A program made the translations under genes and the position numbers. From Legionella clemsonensis (GTDB lineage: Bacteria > Pseudomonadota > Gammaproteobacteria > Legionellales > Legionellaceae), in contig NZ_CP016397.1 of the NCBI RefSeq assembly GCF_002240035.1, forward strand, positions 434,001 to 498,000: a stretch of 64,000 nucleotides of DNA, written 5' to 3'. The notes under the pieces were generated by a model. That model was not told the origin of the DNA and made no database searches. It saw only the letters and a list, made by a program, of their open reading frames with translations. Shown here in pieces: positions 1 through 9,489 of this stretch (positions are counted from its first letter, which is position 1; each line of letters opens with the position of its first letter).

Positions 1-1
1 T

Positions 2-886
2 TGCAGGGAAAATTTAAATGCATTGACAAAGGAGTTGGACTCTTTTGAAACTCTGCTGCGTACCGAAGAAAAAAATGCCCAGGTAATTCAGGAACAAATG
101 CAACAAGAACAAATGCAGGAACAAGTACTTTCTGTTCGGGCGAGTGACATTATTGAATCACTGACAGAACTTGATGTTCAGTTAAAGGAATTAATTGCCA
201 ATTTACCACCAGGAATGTCTCAGGCATTACGTGAACAAATGTTGAATGAAGTTGTTGAAAAAATTAAACGTCTGGGGGCAATTAATTTAGCTGCGATTGA
301 GGAATATGATTGTGAATCCCAACGTAAACAGCATTTGGATGAGCAATATCAGGATTTAAATGAGGCTTTGGCCACACTTGAAGCTGCGATTGAAAAAATG
401 GACAAAGAAACGCAGCAGCGCTTTAAAGCGACATTTGACGAAGTAAATACGGCATTTCAGTCACTTTTTCCACGTCTTTTCGGTGGAGGACGTGCCATGT
501 TAGAGTTAACCTGTGATAATCTGTTGGAAGCTGGTATTTTGGTAATGGCTCAACCTCCAGGCAAACGAAATAGTACCATTCATTTGCTCTCGGGAGGTGA
601 AAAAGCAATGACTGCAGTGGCTTTAGTATTTGCTATTTTCCAATTAAATCCATCTCCATTTTGTATGTTGGATGAAGTGGATGCTCCACTGGATGATGTC
701 AATGTCGGCCGATTTTGTACTTTGGTAAAAGAGATGTCACAATTCGTGCAATTCCTGTTTATCACGCACAATAAAGTAACTATGGAATTGGCAGATCACC
801 TAATTGGAGTAACCATGCGTGAACCGGGTGTTTCCCGTGTGGTTGCAGTGGATGTTGAACAAGCTTTGTCTATGAGCTCATCCTGA
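2..886 (+). CDS. smc: Chromosome partition protein Smc, C-terminal part (5' truncated by window edge)
   Basis: This is the last ~294 residues of Smc, the ATPase of the bacterial condensin that compacts and segregates the chromosome. The frame is open from base 2, so the gene starts outside the window. The N-terminal third of what remains is charged and Gln/Glu-rich, as expected for the coiled-coil arm returning to the head. The C-terminal head half follows, with the ABC signature LSGGEKAMTAVAL, a Walker B segment CMLDEVDAPLDD and the switch histidine in FLFITHNK. All these head motifs are intact. zipA begins about 30 bases downstream behind its own AGAGGAG ribosome site, so the two are probably cotranscribed. 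Confidence 0.96.
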   Translation, partial: CRENLNALTKELDSFETLLRTEEKNAQVIQEQMQQEQMQEQVLSVRASDIIESLTELDVQLKELIANLPPGMSQALREQMLNEVVEKIKRLGAINLAAIEEYDCESQRKQHLDEQYQDLNEALATLEAAIEKMDKETQQRFKATFDEVNTAFQSLFPRLFGGGRAMLELTCDNLLEAGILVMAQPPGKRNSTIHLLSGGEKAMTAVALVFAIFQLNPSPFCMLDEVDAPLDDVNVGRFCTLVKEMSQFVQFLFITHNKVTMELADHLIGVTMREPGVSRVVAVDVEQALSMSSS

Positions 887-917
887 TGGTAAGAGTTCTT
901 TAACAGAGGAGTTAAAA

Positions 918-1628
918 ATGCAGGCAAATTGGAGTCTTATCCTTAATGTGTTATTGCTCATTGGGGTTGTGATTGCAATAGGACGCTTAATGAAGGCAAG
1001 ACGTCAAAGCTTAAACCCGATCAGCTATCAACCCTCATTAGGGCAAACGGAAAATAAGCATTTTGATGACATTATAGCGGTACGTAAAGTCAATCAGGAT
1101 TTTCACAAGGAAGTGAGTGAATATGATAAAGCTGCTTCAGCCAAGATGCCAGCAATTGGGGAAATGGATGAAAATCCTGTTTCAACCAACGAGCCAGGTA
1201 AGTCCTTAATGATGTTTTTATTAGCTAAAGAAAACCGTCAATTGGCTGGTTATGAATTACTGCAAACTGTATTGGCGGCAGGTCTGCGCTTTGGTGAAGG
1301 CCAATTGTTTCATCGACATCAGTATGCAAATGGGCAAGGCCCTGTGCTTTGCAGTCTTGCTGCAGCCACGGCAAGTGGCGTTTTTGATTTACAAAATATC
1401 GGGGCATTTAGCGTAAGAGGACTTTGTCTTTTTATGCAATCATCAGGTAATCCCACGATTGATGCTGAGCGTCTTGATATTATGTATGAAACTGCCAAGC
1501 AGTTATGCGATGGTCTGGATACTCACCTGCTGGATGAACAGCGCCAGCCATTTACAGAGGCAAGTTTGACGCGTTATTACCGTATGCTCAATATAAATGA
1601 ATCTTATGAGTCAGCCGCTCTGGCTTAA
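918..1628 (+). CDS. zipA: Cell division protein ZipA
   Basis: ZipA tethers FtsZ to the inner membrane during early divisome assembly. The 236-residue product starts with a single membrane helix (residues ~6-24, SLILNVLLLIGVVIAIG) and a basic stretch, an N-out bitopic layout typical of ZipA. A short linker leads to a C-terminal globular region (~95-230) containing patterns of the FtsZ-binding domain, such as GYELLQTVLAAGLRFGEG and GAFSVRGLCLFMQ. The start ATG sits behind AGAGGAG. It lies between smc and a DUF167 gene whose start overlaps its end. Gammaproteobacteria usually have ligA next to zipA; no ligA is seen here. It is shorter than E. coli ZipA (328 aa) because the Pro/Gln linker is short. 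Confidence 0.9.
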   Translation: MQANWSLILNVLLLIGVVIAIGRLMKARRQSLNPISYQPSLGQTENKHFDDIIAVRKVNQDFHKEVSEYDKAASAKMPAIGEMDENPVSTNEPGKSLMMFLLAKENRQLAGYELLQTVLAAGLRFGEGQLFHRHQYANGQGPVLCSLAAATASGVFDLQNIGAFSVRGLCLFMQSSGNPTIDAERLDIMYETAKQLCDGLDTHLLDEQRQPFTEASLTRYYRMLNINESYESAALA

Positions 1629-1914
1629 ATGCACTTCTGAAGAGCTTACACTGCAAGTTAAAGTCAAACCTGGGGCTAAACAAAATAAATTATTTCTCAA
1701 TACAACAGGTCGCTTGCAGATAAGCCTGCAAGCAAGTCCTCAAGAAGGCAAAGCGAATAAAATGCTCATAGCTTATTTATCACAATTATTACGCGTGCCG
1801 CAAAAGCAAATTTCACTCCTTCATGGTGCTACTTCACGCAATAAACTTATCCGTATAAAAATTGCTGCTAAGGAGCAAGACCGCTTAATTCAAATTTTAT
1901 CTGCAATATCTTGA
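1597..1914 (+). CDS. DUF167/YggU family protein
   Basis: A small basic protein (105 residues from the first ATG; 102 if it starts at the ATG at 1606). It has the DUF167 core: LQVKVKPGAKQNK, LQISLQASPQEGKANK and ISLLHGATSRNKLIRI, which match the family's conserved Lys/Pro/Gly pattern. The molecular role of this family is not known. The gene overlaps the end of zipA by about 30 bases, which suggests translational coupling. Family assignment is firm, start codon is uncertain between 1597 and 1606. Confidence 0.85.
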   Translation: MNLMSQPLWLKCTSEELTLQVKVKPGAKQNKLFLNTTGRLQISLQASPQEGKANKMLIAYLSQLLRVPQKQISLLHGATSRNKLIRIKIAAKEQDRLIQILSAIS

Positions 1915-2052
1915 GATGTTGTTATTCCTGTACAGGCGAGGCGGGAAATTTTCAAACGGTTATATAATTATGTGAGTGTATAAAATTAGCGCTCTCTCTG
2001 GTGACTTCACCTAATAATCAGTACACTAAGGTTTTAACTACTTTAAATTGCT

Positions 2053-3381
2053 ATGAATCTAACAAATATTGCAAACTTACTGGGGGTGCCTTGTAATAGC
2101 AAGGAAACAGTGACAGGTTTTTGTATCGACAGTCGTCAAATCAAACCAGGAAATATCTTTGTTGCGATACAAGGAGAGCATTTTGATGGCCATGATTTTA
2201 TGGCCGAAGCTGTTTCAAAAGGAGCAATAGCAATTATTTGTAGCAAACCGGATAAAGGAGTGCTTATACCACAATTTGAAGTTCCTGATCCATTAAAAGC
2301 CTTGGCAAAAACGGCGACTGCTCATCGACAAACGATTCATTGTCCAATCATTGCATTGACTGGTAGCAATGGCAAAACCAGTGTAAAAGAAATGATCGCC
2401 TCCATTCTACCAAAGCCTGCACATGCAACTCCTGGCAATTTAAACAATCATATTGGTGCACCCTTGAGTGTGCTGCAATTAACTACCAGTCATCGCTATG
2501 CAGTGTTTGAGTTGGGGGCTAACCACGTGGGAGAAATTGCCTATACTGCTGCCATTGTGCAACCTCAAGTGGCACTGATTAATAATATTGCACCTGCACA
2601 TATTGGTGAATTTGGCTCCATTGAGGGAGTTGCTCGTGCAAAAGGAGAAATCTATCAGGCATTGCCAGCAGGAGGAGTAGCTGTTATCAATGAGGATGAC
2701 AGCTATGCTCATTTTTGGGATAGCAGTTTAACCGATAAGAAGGTCTTACGTTTTTCACTCCATAAGCCGGTTGATGTCTACGCAAAAACTATTCAGTTTA
2801 ATGAACAAGGATGTGCCCGATTTGATTTAGTATTACCTACAGACCAGGGACAGGTCACATTGCAAGTCCCCGGTGAACATGCTATTGCCAATGCATTGGC
2901 GGCAGCGAGTTGTAGTTATGCTGTTGGCATCAGTTTGCCCCATATCATTGAGGGCTTAGAGCATTTTCGAGGTGTTGCTGGACGTATGACTTTCCTGCAA
3001 GGTAAAAATCAATCTTTAGTCATTGACGACACTTACAATGCCAATTTACGCTCAGTTTTAACGGCTGTTTCCGTGTTAGCCAAACGTCGAGGTCGCCGTA
3101 TTCTTGTGTTGGGCGATATGGGGGAGCTTGGCAGTTGGACTCAAGCGCATCACGAAGAAGTGGGATATGCTGCTCAACGCCAGGGTATTGATTTATTAAT
3201 GACTTGCGGTATTCATAGTGCGCATAGCAGTAAAGCTTTTGGAGATAGTGCCAAACACTACAGTAGCCAAGAAGAGCTAGCCCAGGATTTGCTCAATAAA
3301 CTGGATGCTGATACAACTGTATTGGTAAAAGGTTCGCGCTCCGCCGCAATGGAAAAAATTGTGCATAGACTGGTGGGTTGA
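2053..3381 (+). CDS. murF: UDP-N-acetylmuramoyl-tripeptide--D-alanyl-D-alanine ligase MurF
   Basis: MurF adds D-Ala-D-Ala to the UDP-MurNAc-tripeptide in the cytoplasm, the last soluble step in making the peptidoglycan stem peptide. The 442-residue length is normal. Visible are an N-terminal Mur-ligase domain (FCIDSRQIKPGNIFVAIQGE), the ATP P-loop ALTGSNGKTSVKEM at ~105-118, the central NNHIGAPLSVL and GANHVGEIAYTAAI segments, and the C-terminal domain with IDDTYNANLRSVLTA and LGDMGELG. It begins the dcw-type cluster here, after a ~140-base gap from the DUF167 gene. murE, which normally lies just upstream, is not in the window's 2 kb before it. Confidence 0.97.
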   Translation: MNLTNIANLLGVPCNSKETVTGFCIDSRQIKPGNIFVAIQGEHFDGHDFMAEAVSKGAIAIICSKPDKGVLIPQFEVPDPLKALAKTATAHRQTIHCPIIALTGSNGKTSVKEMIASILPKPAHATPGNLNNHIGAPLSVLQLTTSHRYAVFELGANHVGEIAYTAAIVQPQVALINNIAPAHIGEFGSIEGVARAKGEIYQALPAGGVAVINEDDSYAHFWDSSLTDKKVLRFSLHKPVDVYAKTIQFNEQGCARFDLVLPTDQGQVTLQVPGEHAIANALAAASCSYAVGISLPHIIEGLEHFRGVAGRMTFLQGKNQSLVIDDTYNANLRSVLTAVSVLAKRRGRRILVLGDMGELGSWTQAHHEEVGYAAQRQGIDLLMTCGIHSAHSSKAFGDSAKHYSSQEELAQDLLNKLDADTTVLVKGSRSAAMEKIVHRLVG

Positions 3382-3420
3382 ACGACTCAGAATATGCTAT
3401 GCTTGGCAACTTTTTGCGCG

Positions 3421-3446
3421 GCCTGAAAACGCACCAATATTCAGGC
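3421..3446. repeat. Inverted repeat between murF and mraY
   Basis: A 7-base stem GCCTGAA (3421-3427) pairs with TTCAGGC (3440-3446) around a 12-base loop in the 98-base murF-mraY spacer. A T-run (CTTTTT) follows about ten bases later, too far for a classical terminator. It may be a weak attenuator or mRNA processing hairpin; no functional claim can be made from sequence. Confidence 0.3.
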
Positions 3447-3479
3447 TACACCCTAACTTTTTAATGAGGTATTATTAAC

Positions 3480-4565
3480 ATGCTTTACTGGTTAACGCAG
3501 CTATTACAAGGACAGTATCATGCGTTTAGGGTATTTCAGTACTTAACATTTCGTTCTATTTTGGCTGCATTAACAGCACTGCTTGTGGGGCTATTTTGTG
3601 GTCCTCTCATGATTAAATGGCTGCGAAATTTGCAAATCGGGCAAATGGTACGTGATGATGGGCCTCAAACCCATTTATCTAAAGCAGGAACTCCCACTAT
3701 GGGGGGCGTATTGATACTACTGGCTATTATTGTCAGTTGCTTGCTATGGGGGGATCTAAGGCAGGTTGCATTATGGTTGGTATTATTGGTTACCACCGGA
3801 TTTGGTCTGGTCGGTTGGGTTGATGATTATCGCAAACTAGTACGTAAAAATAGCAAAGGATTACCTGCACGGTGGAAATATTTTTGGCAATCAATCATAG
3901 CACTTGGAGCAGTGCTATACCTCTATCTGAATGCTGAAATTCCTGTACAAACACAACTCACTGTCCCATTCTTTAAAGAGTTACTGATTAATTTGGGCCC
4001 GTTATTTCCGGTGCTAGCCTATTTTGTCATCGTTGGCAGTAGTAATGCTGTCAATCTCACAGATGGATTGGATGGCTTGGCAATTGTTCCTATTATAATG
4101 GTTGCAGGGGCGCTGGGCATTTTTGCGTATGCAAGTTCCAATTCGATCTATGCTCATTATTTGGCCATTCCCTTTGTGCCCAATACCGGTGAGTTAACTA
4201 TTTTTTGTTCGGCAATTGTGGGTGCAGGTTTAGGTTTTCTGTGGTACAACAGCTATCCCGCGCAAGTATTTATGGGAGATGTGGGTTCTTTGGCATTGGG
4301 CGCTGCGCTTGGAATGGTTGCTGTTATTGTAAGACAGGAGCTTGTGCTTTTAATTATGGGTGGCTTGTTTGTGATTGAAACAGTCTCAGTCATTTTACAA
4401 GTTGGCTATTTTAAATATACAGGCGGTAAGCGTTTATTCCGCATGGCACCACTACATCATCATTTTGAATTAAAAGGATGGTCTGAACCTAAAGTTATTG
4501 TGCGGTTTTGGATTATGACTGTAGTGTTTGTGCTCTGTGGTTTGGCAACTTTGAAACTTCGCTAG
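3480..4565 (+). CDS. mraY: Phospho-N-acetylmuramoyl-pentapeptide transferase MraY
   Basis: MraY transfers phospho-MurNAc-pentapeptide to undecaprenyl phosphate, making lipid I at the inner membrane. The 361-residue polytopic protein (about ten membrane helices) carries the family signatures: GTPTMGG near residue 75, the aspartates in [23 protein letters not shown] around residue 190, and the histidine motif [13 protein letters not shown] near the C terminus, which are active-site elements. Length equals the E. coli enzyme. The start has TGAGG ten bases upstream. It is followed after nine bases by murD, so cotranscription is very likely. Confidence 0.98.
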   Translation: MLYWLTQLLQGQYHAFRVFQYLTFRSILAALTALLVGLFCGPLMIKWLRNLQIGQMVRDDGPQTHLSKAGTPTMGGVLILLAIIVSCLLWGDLRQVALWLVLLVTTGFGLVGWVDDYRKLVRKNSKGLPARWKYFWQSIIALGAVLYLYLNAEIPVQTQLTVPFFKELLINLGPLFPVLAYFVIVGSSNAVNLTDGLDGLAIVPIIMVAGALGIFAYASSNSIYAHYLAIPFVPNTGELTIFCSAIVGAGLGFLWYNSYPAQVFMGDVGSLALGAALGMVAVIVRQELVLLIMGGLFVIETVSVILQVGYFKYTGGKRLFRMAPLHHHFELKGWSEPKVIVRFWIMTVVFVLCGLATLKLR

Positions 4566-4573
4566 GTGACATC

Positions 4574-5914
4574 ATGAAGCAATTACTTTATTTAGTTGCT
4601 GGTTTGGGAAAAACGGGACACTCTATTGCTGGTTATTTACGGCGGCGAAATTTGCCTTTTGTCGTTTTTGATACCCGTCGCGAAGTAACGGGATTGGCTG
4701 AGTTTGCTGCTGCATTTCCTGGTGTTGATATTTTTTTAGAAAATTTACCCCATGCTCTCTATCAACAGTTGGCGGGGATTATTGCAAGTCCTGGTATTTC
4801 GCTGGATGAACCTTTTTTGCAAGAAGCTTTTCGTCTTAACATTCCAGTGTTTGGTGACATTGAATGTCTGACTCGTGAGACATCTTCACCAATGATTGCT
4901 ATTACTGGAACCAATGGCAAATCAACAGTCACAACCTTAGTTGGAGAAATGGCCAAGGCCGCCGGGTTGTCGGTAGCAGTTGCAGGTAATATTGGTCTGC
5001 CGGTTCTTGATCTTTTGGATAATGATCAAACTTATGACCTTTGGGTATTAGAGTTATCCAGTTTTCAGTTGGATTTGACGCATTCTCTTAAACCAGTAGC
5101 AGCCACTATTTTAAACCTTTCTCCTGATCATTTAGACAGGCATCATACTTATGAGGCTTATATTAATTCAAAGCAACGTATTTATCAAAATGCCCAAGTC
5201 CTTTTATACAATCGACAAGATGCCCATACCTATCCAAACACTGACCTAATTCAGGGTAATAAAGCCAGTTACGGTTTGGATAAGCCTGATGCTGCAAATT
5301 GGGGAATTGTTGAGAAAAATGGTAGGCCTTATCTTGCACAAGGTGAATACTGCTTTTTAGCAGTTGATGAATTACGTATTAAGGGAAAACACAACTGGCA
5401 GAATGCATTAGCTGCATGTGCTTTGGCTCGTGCAGCGGGTATAGATTTTCAATCTATCGTTAGCGTGCTCCAATCGTTTAAAGGGCTTCCCCATCGGTGT
5501 CAATGGGTTAGAACTTTAAATCAGGTTGATTGGATTAATGATTCCAAGGGAACTAACATTGGAGCCACACTTTCTGCCATTTCTGGAATAGGAGGTTCCA
5601 TGCAGGGAAAAATTGTATTAATTGCCGGTGGCCAAGGGAAGGGGGCGGATTTTACTGAATTACGCAGCCCCGTGGCTGATTATGTGCGTTCGGTAGTGCT
5701 CATTGGTGAAGATGCAGACAAAATGGAGGAGGCTCTTGCTGATGTAGTACCAGTTCTTCGAGCACCTTCTCTTGATGGCGCTGTAGTACTGGCAAAAGAA
5801 CAAGCCAAACCGGGAGATGTCGTATTGCTATCCCCAGCCTGTGCAAGTCTTGATATGTTTAGAGATTTTAATCACCGTGGTGAAGTATTTACTAATTTAG
5901 TAGGAAAGTTGTGA
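4574..5914 (+). CDS. murD: UDP-N-acetylmuramoyl-L-alanine--D-glutamate ligase MurD
   Basis: MurD adds D-Glu to UDP-MurNAc-L-Ala in the cytoplasm. The 446-residue protein has an N-terminal Rossmann domain (VAGLGKTGHSIAGYL), the ATP loop ITGTNGKSTVTTL near residue 110, LELSSFQL, LNLSPDHLDRH, and a C-terminal domain with NDSKGTNIGATLSAI and LIAGGQGKGADF. An open frame extends 66 bases further upstream inside mraY, but the ATG at 4574 gives the normal family N terminus and is preferred. The stop overlaps the ftsW start as GTGA, indicating translational coupling. Confidence 0.97.
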   Translation: MKQLLYLVAGLGKTGHSIAGYLRRRNLPFVVFDTRREVTGLAEFAAAFPGVDIFLENLPHALYQQLAGIIASPGISLDEPFLQEAFRLNIPVFGDIECLTRETSSPMIAITGTNGKSTVTTLVGEMAKAAGLSVAVAGNIGLPVLDLLDNDQTYDLWVLELSSFQLDLTHSLKPVAATILNLSPDHLDRHHTYEAYINSKQRIYQNAQVLLYNRQDAHTYPNTDLIQGNKASYGLDKPDAANWGIVEKNGRPYLAQGEYCFLAVDELRIKGKHNWQNALAACALARAAGIDFQSIVSVLQSFKGLPHRCQWVRTLNQVDWINDSKGTNIGATLSAISGIGGSMQGKIVLIAGGQGKGADFTELRSPVADYVRSVVLIGEDADKMEEALADVVPVLRAPSLDGAVVLAKEQAKPGDVVLLSPACASLDMFRDFNHRGEVFTNLVGKL

Positions 5915-7092
5915 GTACGATGCATCCCAGACATTATAATTTGCGTGGAAAACCCACTCACAAACCCATTGCTCTTTATGACAAATGGTTGATGGGGGCT
6001 GTTCTGGGGCTAATTATAATCGGCTTGATGATGGTTGCTTCCAGCTCTATCATGATTTCTACCAAATATTATCATCAGCCTTTCCATTTTTTAATTAGAC
6101 AAGCCTGTTATCTCTTTGCCGGATTTTTAACAGCACTGGTCGTCATGCGAATAGATAGTACATTTTGGGAAAAAACAAGTGTGCCTCTTTTGCTCATTTG
6201 TTTACTGATGCTTTTGCTGGTTTTAATCCCGGGAATAGGTCGTATAGTGAATGGTTCAAGACGCTGGCTGGCTTTTGGTCCTATAGGAATTCAGGTTTCC
6301 GAGTTAGCCAAGCTCACCATGGTTTTTTATGTTTCAGGCTATTTGGTGCGCCAGCAAGAGAGTGTCCGACATAGTGTGATAGGTTTCGTTAAGCCCATGA
6401 TAATTTTAGGTCTGGTGTCGCTTTTGCTACTTAAAGAGCCAGATTTTGGCGCTACAGTAGTCATTTCAGGCACCGTAATGGCTCTTTTATTTTTAGCCGG
6501 GGTAAAATTTCGCTACTACATTGGGCTGCTAATTATTGTTACTTGTGGTTTAGCCATGATTGCGCTTGCATCACCTTACCGTGTAGCACGTATCACTGCT
6601 TTTCTGGATCCCTGGGCAGATCAATTTAACAGTGGTTATCAATTGACACAATCACTGATCGCTTTTGGGCGTGGTGGCTGGCTGGGTGTTGGTTTAGGTG
6701 ACAGTGTGCAAAAATTATTTTATTTACCAGAGGCACATACCGATTTTTTATTTGCGGTGTTGGCTGAAGAACTGGGTCTGGTGGGCGTACTGTTGGTATT
6801 AATTTTGTATAGTATACTGGTGATAAGGGGTATAGCTATTGGTTTTACTGCTTACAGCCAGGAACGTTTGTTTGCCGCTTTTACAGCCTATGGACTAACA
6901 TTCTGGATAGGATTGCAAGCAGCAATTAACATGGGAGTCAATTCGGGCTTACTACCTACAAAAGGGTTAACATTGCCACTACTGAGTTATGGTGGTGCCA
7001 GTATGGTAGTGAATTGTGTAGTTATGGCACTGTTATTGCGTATTGATCATGAAAACCGTTGGCAATCTTTAGGATTAAGAGCGCTAACCTAA
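5911..7092 (+). CDS. ftsW: Septal peptidoglycan polymerase FtsW (SEDS family)
   Basis: FtsW polymerises glycan strands at the septum together with PBP3. The 393-residue protein has ten predicted membrane helices and SEDS signatures: NGSRRWLAFGPIGIQVSELAK (shown here in meaning only as the conserved R-W-L...P-S/E region near 115-135), LKEPDFGATVV near 175, a large extracellular loop with GYQLTQSLIAFGRGG, and AEELGLVGV. The C-terminal segment LPTKGLTLPLLSYGG is the family hallmark. It starts at GTG 5911, overlapping murD by four bases. The N-terminal cytoplasmic tail of ~25 residues is usual for FtsW and argues against RodA, as does the context. Confidence 0.96.
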   Translation: MSTMHPRHYNLRGKPTHKPIALYDKWLMGAVLGLIIIGLMMVASSSIMISTKYYHQPFHFLIRQACYLFAGFLTALVVMRIDSTFWEKTSVPLLLICLLMLLLVLIPGIGRIVNGSRRWLAFGPIGIQVSELAKLTMVFYVSGYLVRQQESVRHSVIGFVKPMIILGLVSLLLLKEPDFGATVVISGTVMALLFLAGVKFRYYIGLLIIVTCGLAMIALASPYRVARITAFLDPWADQFNSGYQLTQSLIAFGRGGWLGVGLGDSVQKLFYLPEAHTDFLFAVLAEELGLVGVLLVLILYSILVIRGIAIGFTAYSQERLFAAFTAYGLTFWIGLQAAINMGVNSGLLPTKGLTLPLLSYGGASMVVNCVVMALLLRIDHENRWQSLGLRALT

Positions 7093-7162
7093 TAACCGTA
7101 GAGCAATGTATTGGTAAAAAATTCTTTGCAGACCAGTACGGCTCATACTAAAGGGGAATTTT

Positions 7163-8587
7163 GTGAATAACATAGGGCAGTTTCTATCACCAAGGATGGG
7201 TCGAGTAGAACAAATTCATTTTGTCGGGATTGGTGGCGCTGGAATGTGCGGTATAGCCGAGGTTTTGCATAATCAAGGTTATCGCATTACAGGCTCTGAC
7301 CTTAGTGAAAGCCGTTCGGTACAGCGATTACAATCTTTGGGTATTCAAGTTTTTATTGGCCATCGCGTTGAAAATATTATGGGTGCAGATGTAGTTGTGC
7401 GCTCAACGGCTGTTAGCGCAGAGAATCCAGAGATTACTGCGGCAAATGAGCAATTGATTCCAGTGATTCCGCGTGCTGCCATGCTTGCAGAATTGATGCG
7501 TTTTCGACATGGTATTGCTATTGCCGGTACTCATGGCAAAACAACGACCACAAGTTTAGTCAGTAGTCTTTTGGCTGAAGGCGGTCTTGACCCCAGTTTT
7601 GTTATTGGTGGTAAATTGAATAGCTGTGGTACCAATGCTCAATTGGGAACCTCAGCCTATTTTGTGGCAGAAGCAGATGAAAGTGATGCCTCCTTTTTAT
7701 TTTTGAAGCCGATGATGGCGGTTGTTACTAATATTGACGCCGATCACATGGGTACTTATGATGATAATTTTGATAAATTACGCAATACTTTTGTTGAATT
7801 CTTGCACCATTTGCCTTTTTATGGCTTGGCGGTCTTGTGTATTGAAGACCCGGAAGTTCATCGGATTCTTCCGGCAGTACAACGACCCACGCGTACTTAT
7901 GGCTTTCGTGAAGAAGCTCACTATCGTGCGCTTGATTGGACGCAAAATGGCTTGCTAAGTGAGTTCAGGGTACAAAGACCTGCTCCTTTTACCTCCTTGA
8001 CTATTCAATTTCAATGGCCCGGGCGTCATAACGTTTTAAATGCATTGGCTGCCATTGCTATTGCCACAGAACTAGGTGTTAATGATGAGTCTATTGTTAA
8101 AGGGTTAATGAACTTCCAGGGGGTAGGCCGACGCTTTCAAATGCTTGGAGAGCGGCGCTTTGAGCGAGGCTCTGCTATTATTGTGGATGATTATGGTCAT
8201 CATCCACAGGAAATTCGTTCCACCATTGATGCATTTCGCCACGTTTGGCCAAACAAGCGATTAGTACATGTATTCCAACCTCATCGCTACAGTCGTACTC
8301 AGTCATTATTTAACCAGTTTGTCGATGCCTTAAGTTTGTCAGATGAATTACTGCTGATGGATATTTATCCAGCAGGAGAGCAGGCTATTCCCGGCTTAAG
8401 TAGTGAAACGTTGCTCAGGCAGATTAGCCAAAGTAATTCAAATGCAAGATTGGTTAATGAGAAAAATCTTACCCAGGTATTGGATGAGCTGATTACGGAT
8501 GATAGTGTCATCTTAATGCAAGGTGCTGGTAATATTGGCCAGTTGGCGCTTAATTTAATGCAATCTTCAGTGCGAGAATCAGCGTGA
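7163..8587 (+). CDS. murC: UDP-N-acetylmuramate--L-alanine ligase MurC
   Basis: MurC attaches L-Ala to UDP-MurNAc, the first amino acid addition in stem peptide synthesis. The 474-residue protein has the UDP-binding HFVGIGGAGMCGIAEVL near residue 20, the ATP loop IAGTHGKTTTTSLVSSLL near 115, FVAEADESDASFL, TNIDADHMGTYDDNF, and a C-terminal domain with VDDYGHHPQEI and VFQPHRYSRT. Start is GTG at 7163 with AAGGGGAA eight bases upstream. ftsW ends 70 bases before; in many relatives murG sits in this slot and it is absent here. The stop overlaps murB by four bases. Confidence 0.97.
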   Translation: MNNIGQFLSPRMGRVEQIHFVGIGGAGMCGIAEVLHNQGYRITGSDLSESRSVQRLQSLGIQVFIGHRVENIMGADVVVRSTAVSAENPEITAANEQLIPVIPRAAMLAELMRFRHGIAIAGTHGKTTTTSLVSSLLAEGGLDPSFVIGGKLNSCGTNAQLGTSAYFVAEADESDASFLFLKPMMAVVTNIDADHMGTYDDNFDKLRNTFVEFLHHLPFYGLAVLCIEDPEVHRILPAVQRPTRTYGFREEAHYRALDWTQNGLLSEFRVQRPAPFTSLTIQFQWPGRHNVLNALAAIAIATELGVNDESIVKGLMNFQGVGRRFQMLGERRFERGSAIIVDDYGHHPQEIRSTIDAFRHVWPNKRLVHVFQPHRYSRTQSLFNQFVDALSLSDELLLMDIYPAGEQAIPGLSSETLLRQISQSNSNARLVNEKNLTQVLDELITDDSVILMQGAGNIGQLALNLMQSSVRESA

Positions 8588-9489
8588 AAACTATAGATAC
8601 CACGAGTACGGAAGCTTACCAAGGACAGCTGCTGCTTAATGAGCCGCTTGCTGATTATACAACCTGGCGAGTCGGGGGTGTTGCGAGCAAATTGTATAAA
8701 CCGGCCAATATCGCTGATTTAGCGGTTTTTCTCAGTCAATTACCCAAAGATGAGCCCTTGCTGTGGCTGGGTTTAGGAAGTAATTCCTTAATTAGAGACA
8801 AAGGATTTAAGGGAACCGTTATCTTGACTCAAGGCTGCCTTAAAGAGATCCGCTTAATTGGAGAGGAACTTGTTCATGTAGAGGCAGGTGTCTCCTGCGC
8901 TACGATGGCCAGATTTTGTGCTCGGGCAAATTTGGCGGGCGGTGAATTTTGGGCTGGAATTCCCGGTACGATGGGAGGCGCTTTACGAATGAACGCCGGT
9001 TGCTTTGGTGGGGAAACCTGGCAATCTGTAGTTGAGGTAGAAACGATAACGCGCAGTGGCGAGTTGCGAATACGAAAACCTGAAGAATTTGAAATAGCCT
9101 ATCGTCATGTGGCAGGATTACAAGATGAGTGGTTCGTTGCCGCCACCTGTCGATTGGTAAAAGGGGAAAAGGAAAAATCCTTAAACCTCATTAAAGAGTT
9201 ATTAACACATCGAGCAAATACGCAACCCACCAGTGAATATAACTGTGGCTCTGTGTTTAGAAATCCTCCCGGTAATTTTGCCGCCTGCTTGATTGAATCT
9301 TGTGGACTGAAAGGAAGGCAGATTGGGGGAGCAGTTGTTTCAGAAAAACATGCCAATTTTATAATTAACCAACAGGGTAGTGCCTTGGCCAGTGATATTG
9401 AATCCTTAATTGAGTTAATACGAGAGACAGTTCATCAACAAACCAATGTTGAATTAATTCGCGAAGTGCACATCCTCGGAGACCTTTAA
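8584..9489 (+). CDS. murB: UDP-N-acetylenolpyruvoylglucosamine reductase MurB
   Basis: MurB is the FAD- and NADPH-dependent reductase that makes UDP-MurNAc. The 301-residue length and sequence fit the type II (shorter) MurB: the NTTWRVGG-like [13 protein letters not shown], the FAD motif [31 protein letters not shown], and [10 protein letters not shown] with the active-site serine; [22 protein letters not shown] is the C-terminal signature region. It starts at GTG, overlapping murC by four bases. Its stop shares one base with the ddl start (TAATG), so the murC-murB-ddl genes are translationally coupled. Confidence 0.96.
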   Translation: MKTIDTTSTEAYQGQLLLNEPLADYTTWRVGGVASKLYKPANIADLAVFLSQLPKDEPLLWLGLGSNSLIRDKGFKGTVILTQGCLKEIRLIGEELVHVEAGVSCATMARFCARANLAGGEFWAGIPGTMGGALRMNAGCFGGETWQSVVEVETITRSGELRIRKPEEFEIAYRHVAGLQDEWFVAATCRLVKGEKEKSLNLIKELLTHRANTQPTSEYNCGSVFRNPPGNFAACLIESCGLKGRQIGGAVVSEKHANFIINQQGSALASDIESLIELIRETVHQQTNVELIREVHILGDL